Shown piece by piece: positions 23,990 through 36,630 of a stretch of DNA of 64,000 nucleotides. Each line of letters opens with the position of its first letter. Positions within the stretch are counted from its first letter, which is position 1. The notes beneath the pieces were generated by a model. The model made no database searches, was not told the origin of the DNA, and saw only the letters and a program-made list of their open reading frames with translations. Both the position numbers and the translations under genes were made by a program. Source of the DNA: Amyloporia xantha (taxonomy: Eukaryota > Basidiomycota > Agaricomycetes > Polyporales > Adustoporiaceae); contig JAYKKR010000007.1 in the NCBI GenBank assembly GCA_036971615.1, positions 186,001 through 250,000 on the forward strand, given 5' to 3'.

Positions 23990-24440
23990 TAATTAGTACG
24001 AGTATGCATGCGTCAGGGAACGCGAAACCTGTAGACAAAGAGACGAACAGTTCTGAGTCAATGGGCGCCAATTACTCAAGCACGTCGGAAGTCAAACCTA
24101 GAGCTAGCATTGACATTGCCCATGCACAGCCTCGGGAAGACGTTGCAAGACGTTACAAATGCACGGGGAAGCGCATAAGATTTGATACTCATCTCAGCCT
24201 GCTTCAAGTTCTCCGCGCGCGACCTTGTCGTCCTGAGATCCAATGTTGCATTCAGACTTGGGCTTGACAGGTCAACAAGCTGTCCGTGTTAGCGCGCATC
24301 TGAACATCCAGACCATAGAAGGACCGGGACCGATACAATTATTTGAATTGTTTTAACACACATATCAAGACCACAAACCACATACACTAGGCAAAACATA
24401 CTAGGACAGCTTCATGTATCAATCTAGGAATACCACTCAG
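23990..24440. repeat. Duplicated flank, similar to 21430-21920
   Basis: Right-hand copy of the array flank, with shared tracts such as gcctcgggaagacgttgcaa and tcagcttagccacaatcag. An open stretch at 24004-24267 (+) is not conserved as protein in the other copy, so I do not call a gene. Confidence 0.6.
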
Positions 24441-24457
24441 CTTAGCCACAATCAGTT

Positions 24458-26039
<1,582 letters not shown>

Positions 26040-27069
26040 TGTACGGCGAGCTGTGGTTCGAACAATGATAGGACAAAAGGCAGGATAGTTGAACAAGAAG
26101 ATAGTTCGGTTTATGACGCCTTATGCATTTGCGACAGTTATAACACGGTGAATTAGTACATAGCTGAAGTTATGTCATTGACGATGTCACCGGCCACCGT
26201 TTGTTTGACACAATTGGAGGTCGGCATGGAGTTGTGCTAAATCGGTCGACTCCGAGTACACCAGTATGATGATGCATGTGCATGACGGCTACTTAGTGCC
26301 AGTCGCCTGGATCCATGAGTGAAGAATGAAGAGGACGACCCGTTACTTTGTAGTCAAATGCTGCTTCGTACCGAGGAAGACGATGAGTGCTGTGGGTTGA
26401 TCAATTGATCGCTGGTATCTCAAGCTGCCTTCTTCAGCCAATCGGCATCGGAGAACCAGAATAAGGTTAGGGCTTCTGTGAGCAGCTCAGCCACTTCGGC
26501 CACCAAGCTCAACAATTCCAAAAATCACTCCAACTGCATAGATAGATGCAGCGGGCAAAAAGTCGAGCACTGACAAAGAAAATCCAACGCATATATATTC
26601 GCACTGGGAATATGTTCTCGTGGCGTTCTCACATCTCAGGAAGGATCATTTGACAGTAATTTCCCAGTAATGCTCCCGCTCCTGGTAAACTTCAAAATGA
26701 GGAGAAGTTCGAGCGTGGCATTGAGGCCCAGGGACTACACACATCCGGCAGAAGAACTGTCATCTATGTGCTGCGCCTCCCTGCGAGCCCTTGGAAATGA
26801 ACGGATTTTACTGTTGGATAGCCTTACCTCCTTCAGCCATTGAACATATTCAGGACACGCCGTCTGCGCGTAGTACGTCATATTTTACATGAAGCACTGG
26901 TGTACATTCGTTTGTACAACATCGTCACGAATATTGACCAACATACAACCCGGTGAACTTAGCTTCAAATGTCTGTACAACATGATATAGCCGTTCCCTA
27001 CTCCGAGATACCTAGCAACGTGGCAAATCAGTATCACTTGGAAGACCATCGTAGACTGCATGTCATTTA
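26040..27069. other. Intergenic region between OYE and SOD genes
   Basis: Promoter of the OYE gene and 3' flank of the SOD gene. I see no coding exon, repeat or RNA gene in it. Confidence 0.5.
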
Positions 27070-27922
27070 TTATGACTCACCAATGACTCCACACGCGGCG
27101 CGCGCCCCTGCGTTTCCTGTCTTGAGAGATTCATCGTTGTTGCCTCTGCCCAAGTCATCGGTGCCCTGGAACATGAATGATACGTAATCAATAAGCCTGA
27201 CGCGCTCCCAGTCTGTGTGTATTTACAGTGTGTAAAACGATAGCGCGTCTTGGCAAAGTTCAAGTCAGCAACCATTGTATTTCGTATAGGTGAGCTGGAC
27301 CGCAATACGCAAGACTCACCCGATCACACTCATTGGCCCGTTCAAGGAAAACGTCGAGTCCTCGATGGAGACATAGGAAATGCCCTGCGCATCGCTTACG
27401 ATGTTCCCCAGATCACCCGCGTGTCGCACCAGGTCGGAGGGCGCGCCATGCTTCTGTCCCAAAGGATTGAAGTGCGCACCGGCGGACGCGCATCCGGAGG
27501 AGAGGTCGCCAGCCGCGCTACACGAGGGCATTCACGCAGTCAGGTTTGCTCGGCATGAAACATGCGGACAGAGGCACGGACTGGATGTGGAATCCGCGAA
27601 GGGCGCGAGGGTCGAGTCCGCGCAGCTCTCCTGTGATGTTGACAGGCGCGGTCGGGTCTGCCTGGGTGAGGACGACCGTGCCGCCTGCGCCGAAGTCGCC
27701 CTTCAGCACGGCTACTGCCTGTGTTACGCGGGATCACATCAGTGAGTCCCTGGTAGCAAGACCTATGTGGTTGCCGACCTTGGTGACAATGGGAGCAGCA
27801 GGCACTGACACACTGACGGGTCGGAGGAATGCAGCCCAGAAGAGGAATGCGGCGGCGAGAGTGCCCAGCGCTGTGAGCACGATCGGCTGCCTGCTCTGGC
27901 GCGTTGAGTGGCGGGTGTCCAT
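27070..27922 (-). CDS. Cu/Zn superoxide dismutase with N-terminal membrane anchor
   Basis: Converts superoxide to hydrogen peroxide and oxygen. Five exons (27763-27922, 27582-27714, 27320-27517, 27227-27248, 27070-27165) total 609 nt, 202 residues. The first 40 residues hold a basic patch (RHSTRQSR) and a hydrophobic helix ([20 protein letters not shown]), a type II anchor or uncleaved signal, so the enzyme probably faces the lumen or outside. Ligand motifs are all present: GFHIH (Cu His pair), AHFNP, GQKHG and VRHAGDLGN (Zn/bridging His), [12 protein letters not shown] (last Cu His) and [14 protein letters not shown] (disulfide Cys and substrate Arg). The second His of GFHIH is split by an intron with an unusual GTCCGT donor. 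The last codons GES-stop could instead be spliced on to a further exon near 27050. It is divergent from GUT2. Confidence 0.9.
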
Positions 27923-28445
27923 TGAGGTAGGATTTTTGGCTAGAAGCAGAAATTTATCGCCAGCTTGGTGACGCTAGACTTTTGAGAGTGTCTGATCAAG
28001 CTGCGTTGAACGACTTGGATCGCCATTCGCGATAGTCACTGTCAGCAATCTCAGCGAAGGAAGCGCCGGCTCCTGCCGGACGGCAGGTATATGCTTGGCA
28101 TGTAATTATAAACACCCTACGGTGCACATATGAATCCTACACAGCCTAGGTACCTGCAGAGTCATGGAGGTGAACGTCATGTCCAAGTCGTCGTCTGGAA
28201 CCAGCGTTCTGTCATTTGGCGGCGAGGGCCGTTGCAGCAGCAGTCCGACCAAAGTCCGACTGAAGGTGGTGCGCTTAAACGGATAGCCGGGCCGCGGGCC
28301 GAGTACCTCGCTTGGCGCCAGGCGGGCAGGCCCAAAGTGAGCGGGAATGCATGACCGCCCGACAGAGTGATCATAAAATCAGTCTTTATTTTGACGAATC
28401 AGATGTCCACGACCGGCCAGCGCAGCCCCTCTCCTTCCTGAGGCC
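27923..28445. promoter_or_regulatory. Shared divergent promoter of SOD and GUT2
   Basis: Only 523 bp separate the start codons of the SOD gene (-) and the glycerol-3-phosphate dehydrogenase gene (+). An AT-rich CATAAAATCA at 28372-28381 is a TATA-like candidate for GUT2, and a small CCTGCC-GGAC-GGCAGG hairpin lies around 28073-28088. No known transcription factor site can be named with confidence. Confidence 0.45.
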
Positions 28446-31309
28446 ATGTCCAAGACAGTCGCTCTCCGTCGCGCCCTCTTCTCAAGGCGCACCCTCGCTC
28501 TTACCTCAGGCGCGACCCTCGTCGTCGCAGCCGGGGGGTACTACTACCTTAATTCTGGGCCCACATATCCGCCGTCGACGAAGGAGACTCGCAGACCTCC
28601 TCCGCCATGGACTCCGCCGTCCAGGCAGCAGATGATTGACGCACTCAAGGCGTCTGCGAAGCCTGAACGCGATCAATATCCGGAAGAGTTTGATCTCCTC
28701 GTTGTCGGAGGCGGGGCTACAGGCGCCGGTGTCGCGCTCGATGCAGCGAGTAGAGGTCTCAAGGTAGCATTAGTGGAGCGCGATGACTTCAGTGCAGGTG
28801 TGTCTCGTTCTTGTCTCTCACGCAGGATTGAGAAGACGAGAGGAATTCTTTCGCACATCGCATGTTGTCCCGGGAAAAAGTCCATATAATTGACCGAGGG
28901 ATACTTGGCATGCTGTTCACACGGGTGTTGACCATGTCAATACTCTCTCAGTGACAGCGGGCAGTAGTGTCATCGGCTATTGGTGTTTGGGCGGTTGCCC
29001 ACGACCTTAGCATATTCAATCCCTCTAATTTCTCCTTTTCTGCTGCGGCACTCATTCCCGAGTTCTGCTCATTCTGACGTGTTTCGTCGCCAACAGGAAC
29101 TTCCTCAAAGTCGACAAAACTCGTACATGGCGGTGTCCGCTATCTGCAGAAGGCCGTGTTTGAGCTCGACTATGAGCAGTACAAGCTAGTACGAGAGGCT
29201 CTTCATGAACGCCGCATCTTCCTGCAGACTGCCCCGTACCTGTCCGCCATGCTCCCGATTATGCTGCCGATATACAAGTGCGTTCTCGCCTGTTTTGATG
29301 AGGCAGATGCTTATATGCCACGCCGCAGATACTGGCAGGTTCCGTATTATTGGGCGGGTTGCAAGATGTACGACATTCTGGCAGGGAAGGAGAACATGGA
29401 AACATCGTACTTGATGAGTAAGGGCAAGGCGCTAGAAACCTTCCCGATGCTGAAGCAGGACGGCCTTGTTGGCGCCCTTGTCTACTACGACGGTATGTCG
29501 CTAGCGTTTCACCTACTGGCGTGAAACTGACCGCGGTTTGCAGGGCAGCACAACGACTCGCGGATGAACATCGCACTTGTCATGACTGCGGTGCAGCAAG
29601 GCGCGGTCGTCGCCAACCACACAGAGGTAAGCTCACTGCACAAGGACAGTACCGGAAAGCTCGACGGCGCGCGAGTGCAAGACCGGCTCACGGGGCAGTC
29701 GTTCGACGTGCGCGCAAAGGGCGTGATCAACGCGACGGGCCCGTTCACGGACGCCCTGCTCACGATGGACAACCCGCAGCACGTGCCGATCGTGCAGCCG
29801 TCGTCCGGGATCCACATCACGCTGCCGAACTACTACTCGCCGCGGACGATGGGCCTGCTGGACCCGGCGACGTCGGACGGGCGCGTGATCTTCTTCCTGC
29901 CGTGGCAGGGGAACACGATCGCGGGGACGACGGACACGCCGGCGGCGGTGGAGACGGAGCCGCGCGCGCAGGAGGAGGAGATCCGGTGGGTGCTGGAGGA
30001 GGTGCGGCGCTATCTGAGCCCGGACATCAAGGTGCGCAGGGGGGACGTGCTCAGTGCGTGGTCCGGCCTGCGCCCGCTGGTGCGGAACCCGAACGCGGCG
30101 AGCACGGAGGGCCTTGTGCGGAACCATATGATCCATGTGAGCGACAGCGGCCTGGTCACGATCGCGGGCGGGAAGTGGACGACGTATCGCGCGATGGCGG
30201 AGGAGACGGTGGACACGGCCGTGGAGACGTTTGGGCTCAAGCCGCGGAGCGGGTGTGTCACCGAGACCTTGCGCTTGGTGGGCAGTGACGGATGGAGCCG
30301 CAACATGTTCATCGGTCTGATTCAACGGGTAGGGAGCTCCCAAGCTGCTAAGCTCTAAGTAGGTCTGATGTGCTTCTTTCTACCCAGTACGGTTTGGAAA
30401 CGGAAGTCGCTAAGCATCTCTCGGACAACTATGGTGATCGCGCCTGGACCGTCTGCTCCCTCGCTCAGCCGACGGGTCTTGCCTGGCCGCTCCACGGTAT
30501 CAGACTGGCGAGCGGTTATCCCTGTAAGTGCCCAGACAACCTTCTCTGCGATGTTGTCTTACTCCGAGTTGCCGCATAGTCGTCGAAGCAGAGGTGCGTT
30601 ACGCCGTCCGCCACGAGTACGCCGAGACCGCCATCGACGTCATCGCCCGCCGGTGCCGACTCTCCTTCCTCAACGCACAAGCCGCCCTGGACGCCCTCCC
30701 CCGTGTCATCGACATCATGGCCGAGGAGCACGGGTGGTCCAAAGCCCGCAAAACCCAGGAGGTCGAGAATGCGACCCAGTTCCTCATGAGCATGGGCCTG
30801 CGCCCCGGCGCGCAGCCGACCACGGCCGTGTCGGAGCCGCGTGGCCTGCTCGAGCGTGTGGAGGGCGTGTTGGGGCTCGGTCCCGTGCGGAAAAGGCGGG
30901 CGGCGCCGGAGATGGTGTACAGCCGCGCGCAGTTCGAGGCGGGCGAGGTGGGTGCGCTGAAAGAGGCGTTCGCGAGCCGGGGGAAAGACGGGTCGGAGTC
31001 GCAGGCGCGCCTGAAGCATGAGGAGGTGCTGGACCTGGTCAAGGGGCTGCCGGGCTACGAGAACATCAACCGCAAGGACTACGACTACGTCCTTGAGGAG
31101 GTTGGCTTGTTGAAGTCGCAAGACCTGGACTTTGACGAGTTCGTCGAGGTAAGTGGTGCAGGACCATTCGCAGAAATAGGGATGCTTACTGTTGAATGGG
31201 ATAGATCTGCGCGGAGCTCCGGGAGGTTCTCTTTGCGCCTGCGCTGAGCAACCAGTCCAAAATCGAGAGGCTCAGGATCCCTGTGGAGAAGAGCGGTGGT
31301 GGTGTTTAA
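28446..31309 (+). CDS. GUT2: Mitochondrial FAD-dependent glycerol-3-phosphate dehydrogenase
   Basis: Oxidises glycerol-3-phosphate to dihydroxyacetone phosphate at the outer face of the inner mitochondrial membrane and passes electrons to ubiquinone. Seven exons (28446-28797, 29097-29277, 29329-29492, 29544-30328, 30388-30523, 30580-31148, 31205-31309) total 2292 nt, 763 residues. A basic, Arg-rich presequence precedes a short hydrophobic segment ([15 protein letters not shown]). The FAD Rossmann motif is [20 protein letters not shown], followed by [20 protein letters not shown] and [10 protein letters not shown]. Central motifs are [34 protein letters not shown] and [10 protein letters not shown], then [16 protein letters not shown]. 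The C-terminal helical domain carries [22 protein letters not shown] and an EF-hand-like [15 protein letters not shown], in keeping with Ca-sensing family members. G+C content rises sharply at 29560-31100. The first intron is long here (299 nt). Confidence 0.94.
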
Positions 31310-31742
31310 GCAATACCGCACATCGTCGTTTCAGCTCGTTAGACACGTATGAACATCGACATGTTAGTTTCATGCAGCCTTTACAAAGGCAGCACAATGT
31401 GGTTCCACAATTCATCATCTTAGAGATACAGTATGTTCAGCTTTAGACTATTACTGTACTGAGCGTGTCCACGTCTAAAATCATTCCCATATCTGCATAT
31501 TGGAAACTTACGACTTAGTGACTCAAGAGAAGAACATAACATAGAAACCAACACAAATCCAGACATAAACCATCTAGTATTATGCAAGTACAGGCGCATA
31601 ACATGCGCGCAGCCAGAGTATATCAAGACAGTACCGATACATGGCCAGAAGTCCGTAGCAGGGTAGACGTACGCATAGATGTGAATAAAAAATAAAGAGT
31701 CGTCGCACAAGCCGTCATCCCAACGCAGCCCAAATGAGCCAT
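31310..31742. other. Convergent 3' flanks of GUT2 and histone H3
   Basis: Tail-to-tail untranslated regions, AT-rich. No coding signal was seen. Confidence 0.5.
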
Positions 31743-32421
<679 letters not shown>

Positions 32422-32442
32422 TCAACAAGTCGCGTCGTTTGT

Positions 32443-32486
32443 TTATATACCCCCGACGCGTGACGCGTGACACGTGTATAACGCGT
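32443..32486 (-). promoter_or_regulatory. Histone H3 promoter: TATA box and three MluI cell-cycle boxes
   Basis: ACGCGT occurs at 32456-32461, 32463-32468 and 32481-32486, and a palindromic CACGTG E-box sits at 32471-32476. On the minus strand TATATAA (32443-32449) lies about 115 bp upstream of the H3 start, just downstream of these sites. ACGCGT is the binding site of the fungal MBF (Swi6-Mbp1) factor, which drives G1/S transcription, so cell-cycle control of this gene is inferred. Confidence 0.7.
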
Positions 32487-32805
32487 CTGCGGCGTGGCCA
32501 CTCGCAGTACTCATGATGATCCAGATCCACACCATCGACTTTGAGATTGCCTCCCGCAGGAATGACTGTCTACACAGATCCGTTACCAATCCATCTGGAA
32601 TATCGCGCTCACAATAATAGGAGTGTAGTGCAAGAGTCAGCCATTAGGTTCTGGTCAGCCTCGACCATGGAAGCTCGAGCGCTGCCTTGGCCGAGTATCC
32701 TTGAGGCACGTCCTTGAGGCTCCCGCTTGACATACTCTTGTTATCTCGCTGCTCAACTCTCTTCCTTGAGTTGCAATTTGCACCTCTGTCCCAACGACAG
32801 CCAAG

Positions 32806-33599
32806 ATGTCTTTCGAGCACTTCACTCGCGATGAGACGCCAGGACGCCAGTGCAAGTCTGTCATGGAATTGGTTCCGCTATGTATCATCGATATTGTCAC
32901 CATCGGTGAGCTACAATATATGAATCTACGCGATTTTACGTGTTGACTGATACTCCTTACTATCCTCGATGATAGTGGTAGTGGTGCTCTTCATTTGGTC
33001 TGTCATATGGGGCGCACCTATGACTATCAGATTTGTCAAGCGGTGCGCGTCGAAGCGCAACGCCTCTCGATGCAAGAAGATTTCGCCTTTCCATATCGAT
33101 ACTGAGAAGGACTGCAGTTCAAACGATCGCAAGAAGGGCGCCGATTGGGGTAGGTTGGATCATATTTCACTAGTTGTAATGTCCCGTTAAACGCCCCCTT
33201 CTAGACTTAGACTATACCCATGACCCTTACTTGTCACCGTCCCAGAAACTGTTCAACTTTCTTCGTGGTGACGCCCCTCCCGTTCCTCATCCTGTCTTTA
33301 GTCCGGTTAAGACTTCTGACGAGTCGGCGATCTGCAAATCCGGGGAGGACTCGTCTTTCGTGTTTTTTTCACTCACTCCAACGAAGTCGGCATCGAGCTC
33401 GGTGTCCTCCTTGGAGTCTTTCGATTACTCATCAAACCCGAACTCAGTCATAACGTCGACCCCCTTCTCTGGGCGTGACCGCACCGGCGGATTAGGGACC
33501 AGCCTGTCCTTCTCTACACCGCTTCCGTGTCGTCCTCCTGCGACCTTGGGTCGTGGCGCTACAGTTGGACGGGCTAGCTGCAAGCCGTGTACGTGGTAA
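32806..33599 (+). CDS. Unrecognised small single-pass membrane protein
   Basis: Three exons (32806-32905, 32976-33149, 33205-33599) join in phase to 669 nt, 222 residues. A central hydrophobic segment (MELVPLCIIDIVTI then VVVVLFIWSVIWG) is followed by a strongly basic, Cys-containing stretch (KRCASKRNASRCKKISPF) and a Ser/Thr/Pro-rich, probably disordered cytosolic tail with DLDYTHDPYLSPSQKLFNF. This layout would give a type III-like membrane protein with a positive-inside tail. I do not recognise a family. The model rests on splice consistency alone. Confidence 0.55.
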
Positions 33600-34647
33600 G
33601 GCAATTCGTTGTCGTGTCGAAGAACCGGTAGGTGGCGTTCTTACCTTCGAACAGTGGCGTCTCAGCTTATAGATGTTGTCTTCAGCCTATGCTCCCTCTT
33701 ACTCTTTTAGAGACTACTCTAGCTTTCCCGTTCAATGATCTGTCTATCCGCAGCTTGTTAGCTCGATCTCTTATTTCTTTGCCTCATAACAATGTCACGA
33801 ATCTGCAATAAGGGCAAGTTTGCCTTGTTATTATGGAAAATGGTTATTGTACGCAATCAATGCAATTCTTTTCTTGTTATCATGTATGTGAACATGATTG
33901 GAGCGACCCATATGTGTGAGTCTATCTGACACGATACCCTTGATCGTAGACGCCAAAGGTGTTCTCATGTTCGCTTCCTCCGTCGAAAAGGTGGGATCCT
34001 GTATCTTCATTCGTCTTGTGTGGGCCGATATCATCAGGTGAGTAAGCTGCTTATCCAAGTCTGGGAGGAAATAGCTAATCTATGTGCACTGACTGGCTGT
34101 CATGTGTCGACCCATGATGGAAGCAGAGAGATTGTTGGGAGAGTCCTCTACTGTTAGTTCTCGGATTGGTGCATCAGCGTCTTGGTGGGTGAACCGTGGT
34201 TGGGGTTGTACCACTGTCTGATCACTGTCCTTAAGGAGGAGTGGCATGCGAGGATATCCGCATCCCCAAACCATACCTGTCTTTGATGTTCCGCACGACC
34301 TTCAACTATCATTTATTCTTTCCAGTTGAAGCCTGCCGAGGGCGATGTAGATTGTGCTTTGCCTGCTTGCGATCGGAAGAGAGTACGGGAGAAGCGTCGG
34401 CGTGATCAGGAAGAACGGGCACGTGCCCAAACACGCTGCACACGCGTGTTTACTCGATATAGTGTCCAGCCACTGTGCACCCATTAAGACATCGATGGGC
34501 AACGGGCTTTTTGAAGGTTTCTCAAGCTGATAGTCTTGCCACATCAACGATGTACTTAACTGACGAAGCCAGTGGTGCGTGCTATTGGACCTGTAGCTCT
34601 GTCTCTCATCCACCTTGTCTTAACCGTGGCCCTTTACAGAGTCGGGA
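33600..34647. other. Intergenic region upstream of 34648 gene
   Basis: About 1 kb with no recognisable coding exon. It may hold further 5' exons or the leader of the gene starting at 34648, since in-frame splice options cannot be ruled out. Confidence 0.4.
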
Positions 34648-36033
34648 ATGTACCAAAATCATAACCAATATGGCTCTCTGCAACGGCCTGGTCGACGATA
34701 TCCTCCACCTGCTACTAGCGTTGCCCTCGATGACGATTTTGACGCGCTGACTACCGAGGCACCCACAGAATGGAGCGTAGGCGTGGTTCGTCGTGGTCGC
34801 GACTATGAGGAGTCAATAAGCGGGTACCAGAATTACGTCAACGAGATGGAGAGGAAACTCAGTGGCGAAGATGAGCTGGAAGCTGCGGAGAAGAAGGCTA
34901 GCGCTGAAGCACTTAGGCGCGCCAATCGCAATTTATACGGCACCGAGAGCGCGAGAGGTCCGGGGAGGAGAAGCTTGGGCGGTTCAGAGACACCCGAAAA
35001 CGTCAGAAAAGTGAGCGGGAGGAGAGGGAAGATAGAGCTTGTTGAATCGAAGGTCATGGAGGATGGCCCGAACCGCACCATTTCGTTGTGGCGCGAGCGA
35101 GTTGCGGAGAGCAGTGGTGGGAGCAGTCAGCCGGAGGACGATGTTAGGAGTGAGGCAAACAGTCATGCGCATCGCCGGTTGCCGTCAGACGGCTCGCTGG
35201 CTAGGAGAAATGTGAACGATGTGCAAGGTGGGGATATTGGCACCGCGACATCGAGGGGGGGATCTGGAAAAGGCTTTGAAATCCACAAGAGCGGCAAAAT
35301 TTCTTATGAACGGAGCGAAGTGAGTTTTTTTGGTCCAGCATCCGCAGGCAATTTGGCTTAGACCACATGCAGTACATGGTGGCTTACCATCAGCCTACCA
35401 AAGGTGGCTTCCCACTGCCCATGTACGCTCGTTCGGAGAGTGGTAGCGCGATCCCCCTCATGGCACCTAGCACTGGCTTTGGGCCGCTTAGTCCGAGAAG
35501 TCGACAAGCGCAAGAAGGTCAAAGCATGCTACCGACCCGTAGGCGTACGTCTGGACAATTCTCGCGGGATCGAAATGAGGTAGAGCGATATATTCTCTAT
35601 CTCATGTATTCAACGCTGAGGTGTCCGCACTTCCGGCCACTAGTTCTTGGTTACATACCCGCAGACACCTCCACACAGCGGCGGTAGTACCACCAGTACT
35701 CCAAGCCCGAAGGGACAAAACTTTGTTGCTCATCCGCGAATGTCGCCGACGAACACGAGATTATCGATTCCCGCGGAGATAACGGATGTCTCAAACATGT
35801 CGAAAGCGACATCTACCTCGCCGGTAGAGCTGATTCTCTCCTCCTGCGATCCCTCTCTGCTGCACATCTCGCCGGTCCTGGCCGAACTGGGAATCCAGAG
35901 ACTAGAACATCTAAGAGCTATTGCGAAGCTCAGTGAAGAAACTCGGGATCGAGAAGTCAAGCAGCAAGCGCTGAAAAGGGGCGTCACTGTTGTGGAATGG
36001 GCGATTTTGTTGGACAAGCTGCAGACCCTGTAG
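34648..36033 (+). CDS. Unrecognised low-complexity protein with helical C-terminus
   Basis: Three exons (34648-35319, 35373-35579, 35665-36033) give 1248 nt, 415 residues. It starts MYQNHNQYGSLQRPGRRYPP, then has an acidic and basic helical stretch (YQNYVNEMERKLSGEDELEA), a long Ser/Arg/Gly-rich part, proline- and serine-rich exon 2, and a conserved-looking end (LILSSCDPSLLHISPVLAEL .. RLEHLRAIAKLSEETRD) that resembles a short SAM-like or helical module. The final segment is the only part likely to be conserved between species. The function is unknown, and upstream exons may be missing. Confidence 0.6.
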
Positions 36034-36630
36034 GTGATAATGTAGCGATAGCAACTCAAGCTAGGATGTACTTGTAATGTACTCTTCGGTTTTTTGATCT
36101 ACGTGTATATAGGCCCGGCCAATGTATTACTACATGTAGTGCTTCTTCGCTAGTCCTTTGAACATATGTGCTCCTTTGGTATGTTCGAATAGTGGGGGTC
36201 ATGAAGAACTGATTCACGACAATTGCCATTCTGGGCGATCTTGGACGTTGCACTGACTCACATAGGACAGCATCAGTAGCTGTCAATACTCAATTACGAC
36301 TTGTTATACAAATCTGTACAGCAGTGCGCATACGCAATATTGATATGAAAGGAAAGGAAAGACCCGGCCTGGGGTGTAGTTGCAGAACAGAACGCGATGC
36401 CTATCATAAAATTCTGACCGTAAGAGTAGCGTATGAATAATGTACAGGGCTAGACAACTGTGTATCATAAAGGAGGAAGAGTCCATGCTGTCAGGCTCCG
36501 ACAAGAATGCAGAATAGGTACCAGCAAAGACAGTTGCAGCGTGATGATGATGTGGATTGTAACTTTTACAGATTGGATCCAGGCGAACACTAAGCAGATT
36601 TAAAACCCTTCATTCGAGACGAGACAGCCA
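36034..36630. other. Convergent 3' flanks
   Basis: Tail-to-tail spacer between the 34648-36033 gene and the RING gene. No coding signal was seen. Confidence 0.5.

Noticed and set aside
29521..31121. Several long open frames on both strands inside the GUT2 gene (for example 29633-30343 on the minus strand)
   Set aside because: They are shadows caused by the high G+C content of this part of GUT2. Their Arg/Gly/Ala/His-rich translations match no family and they overlap secure FAD-dehydrogenase exons.
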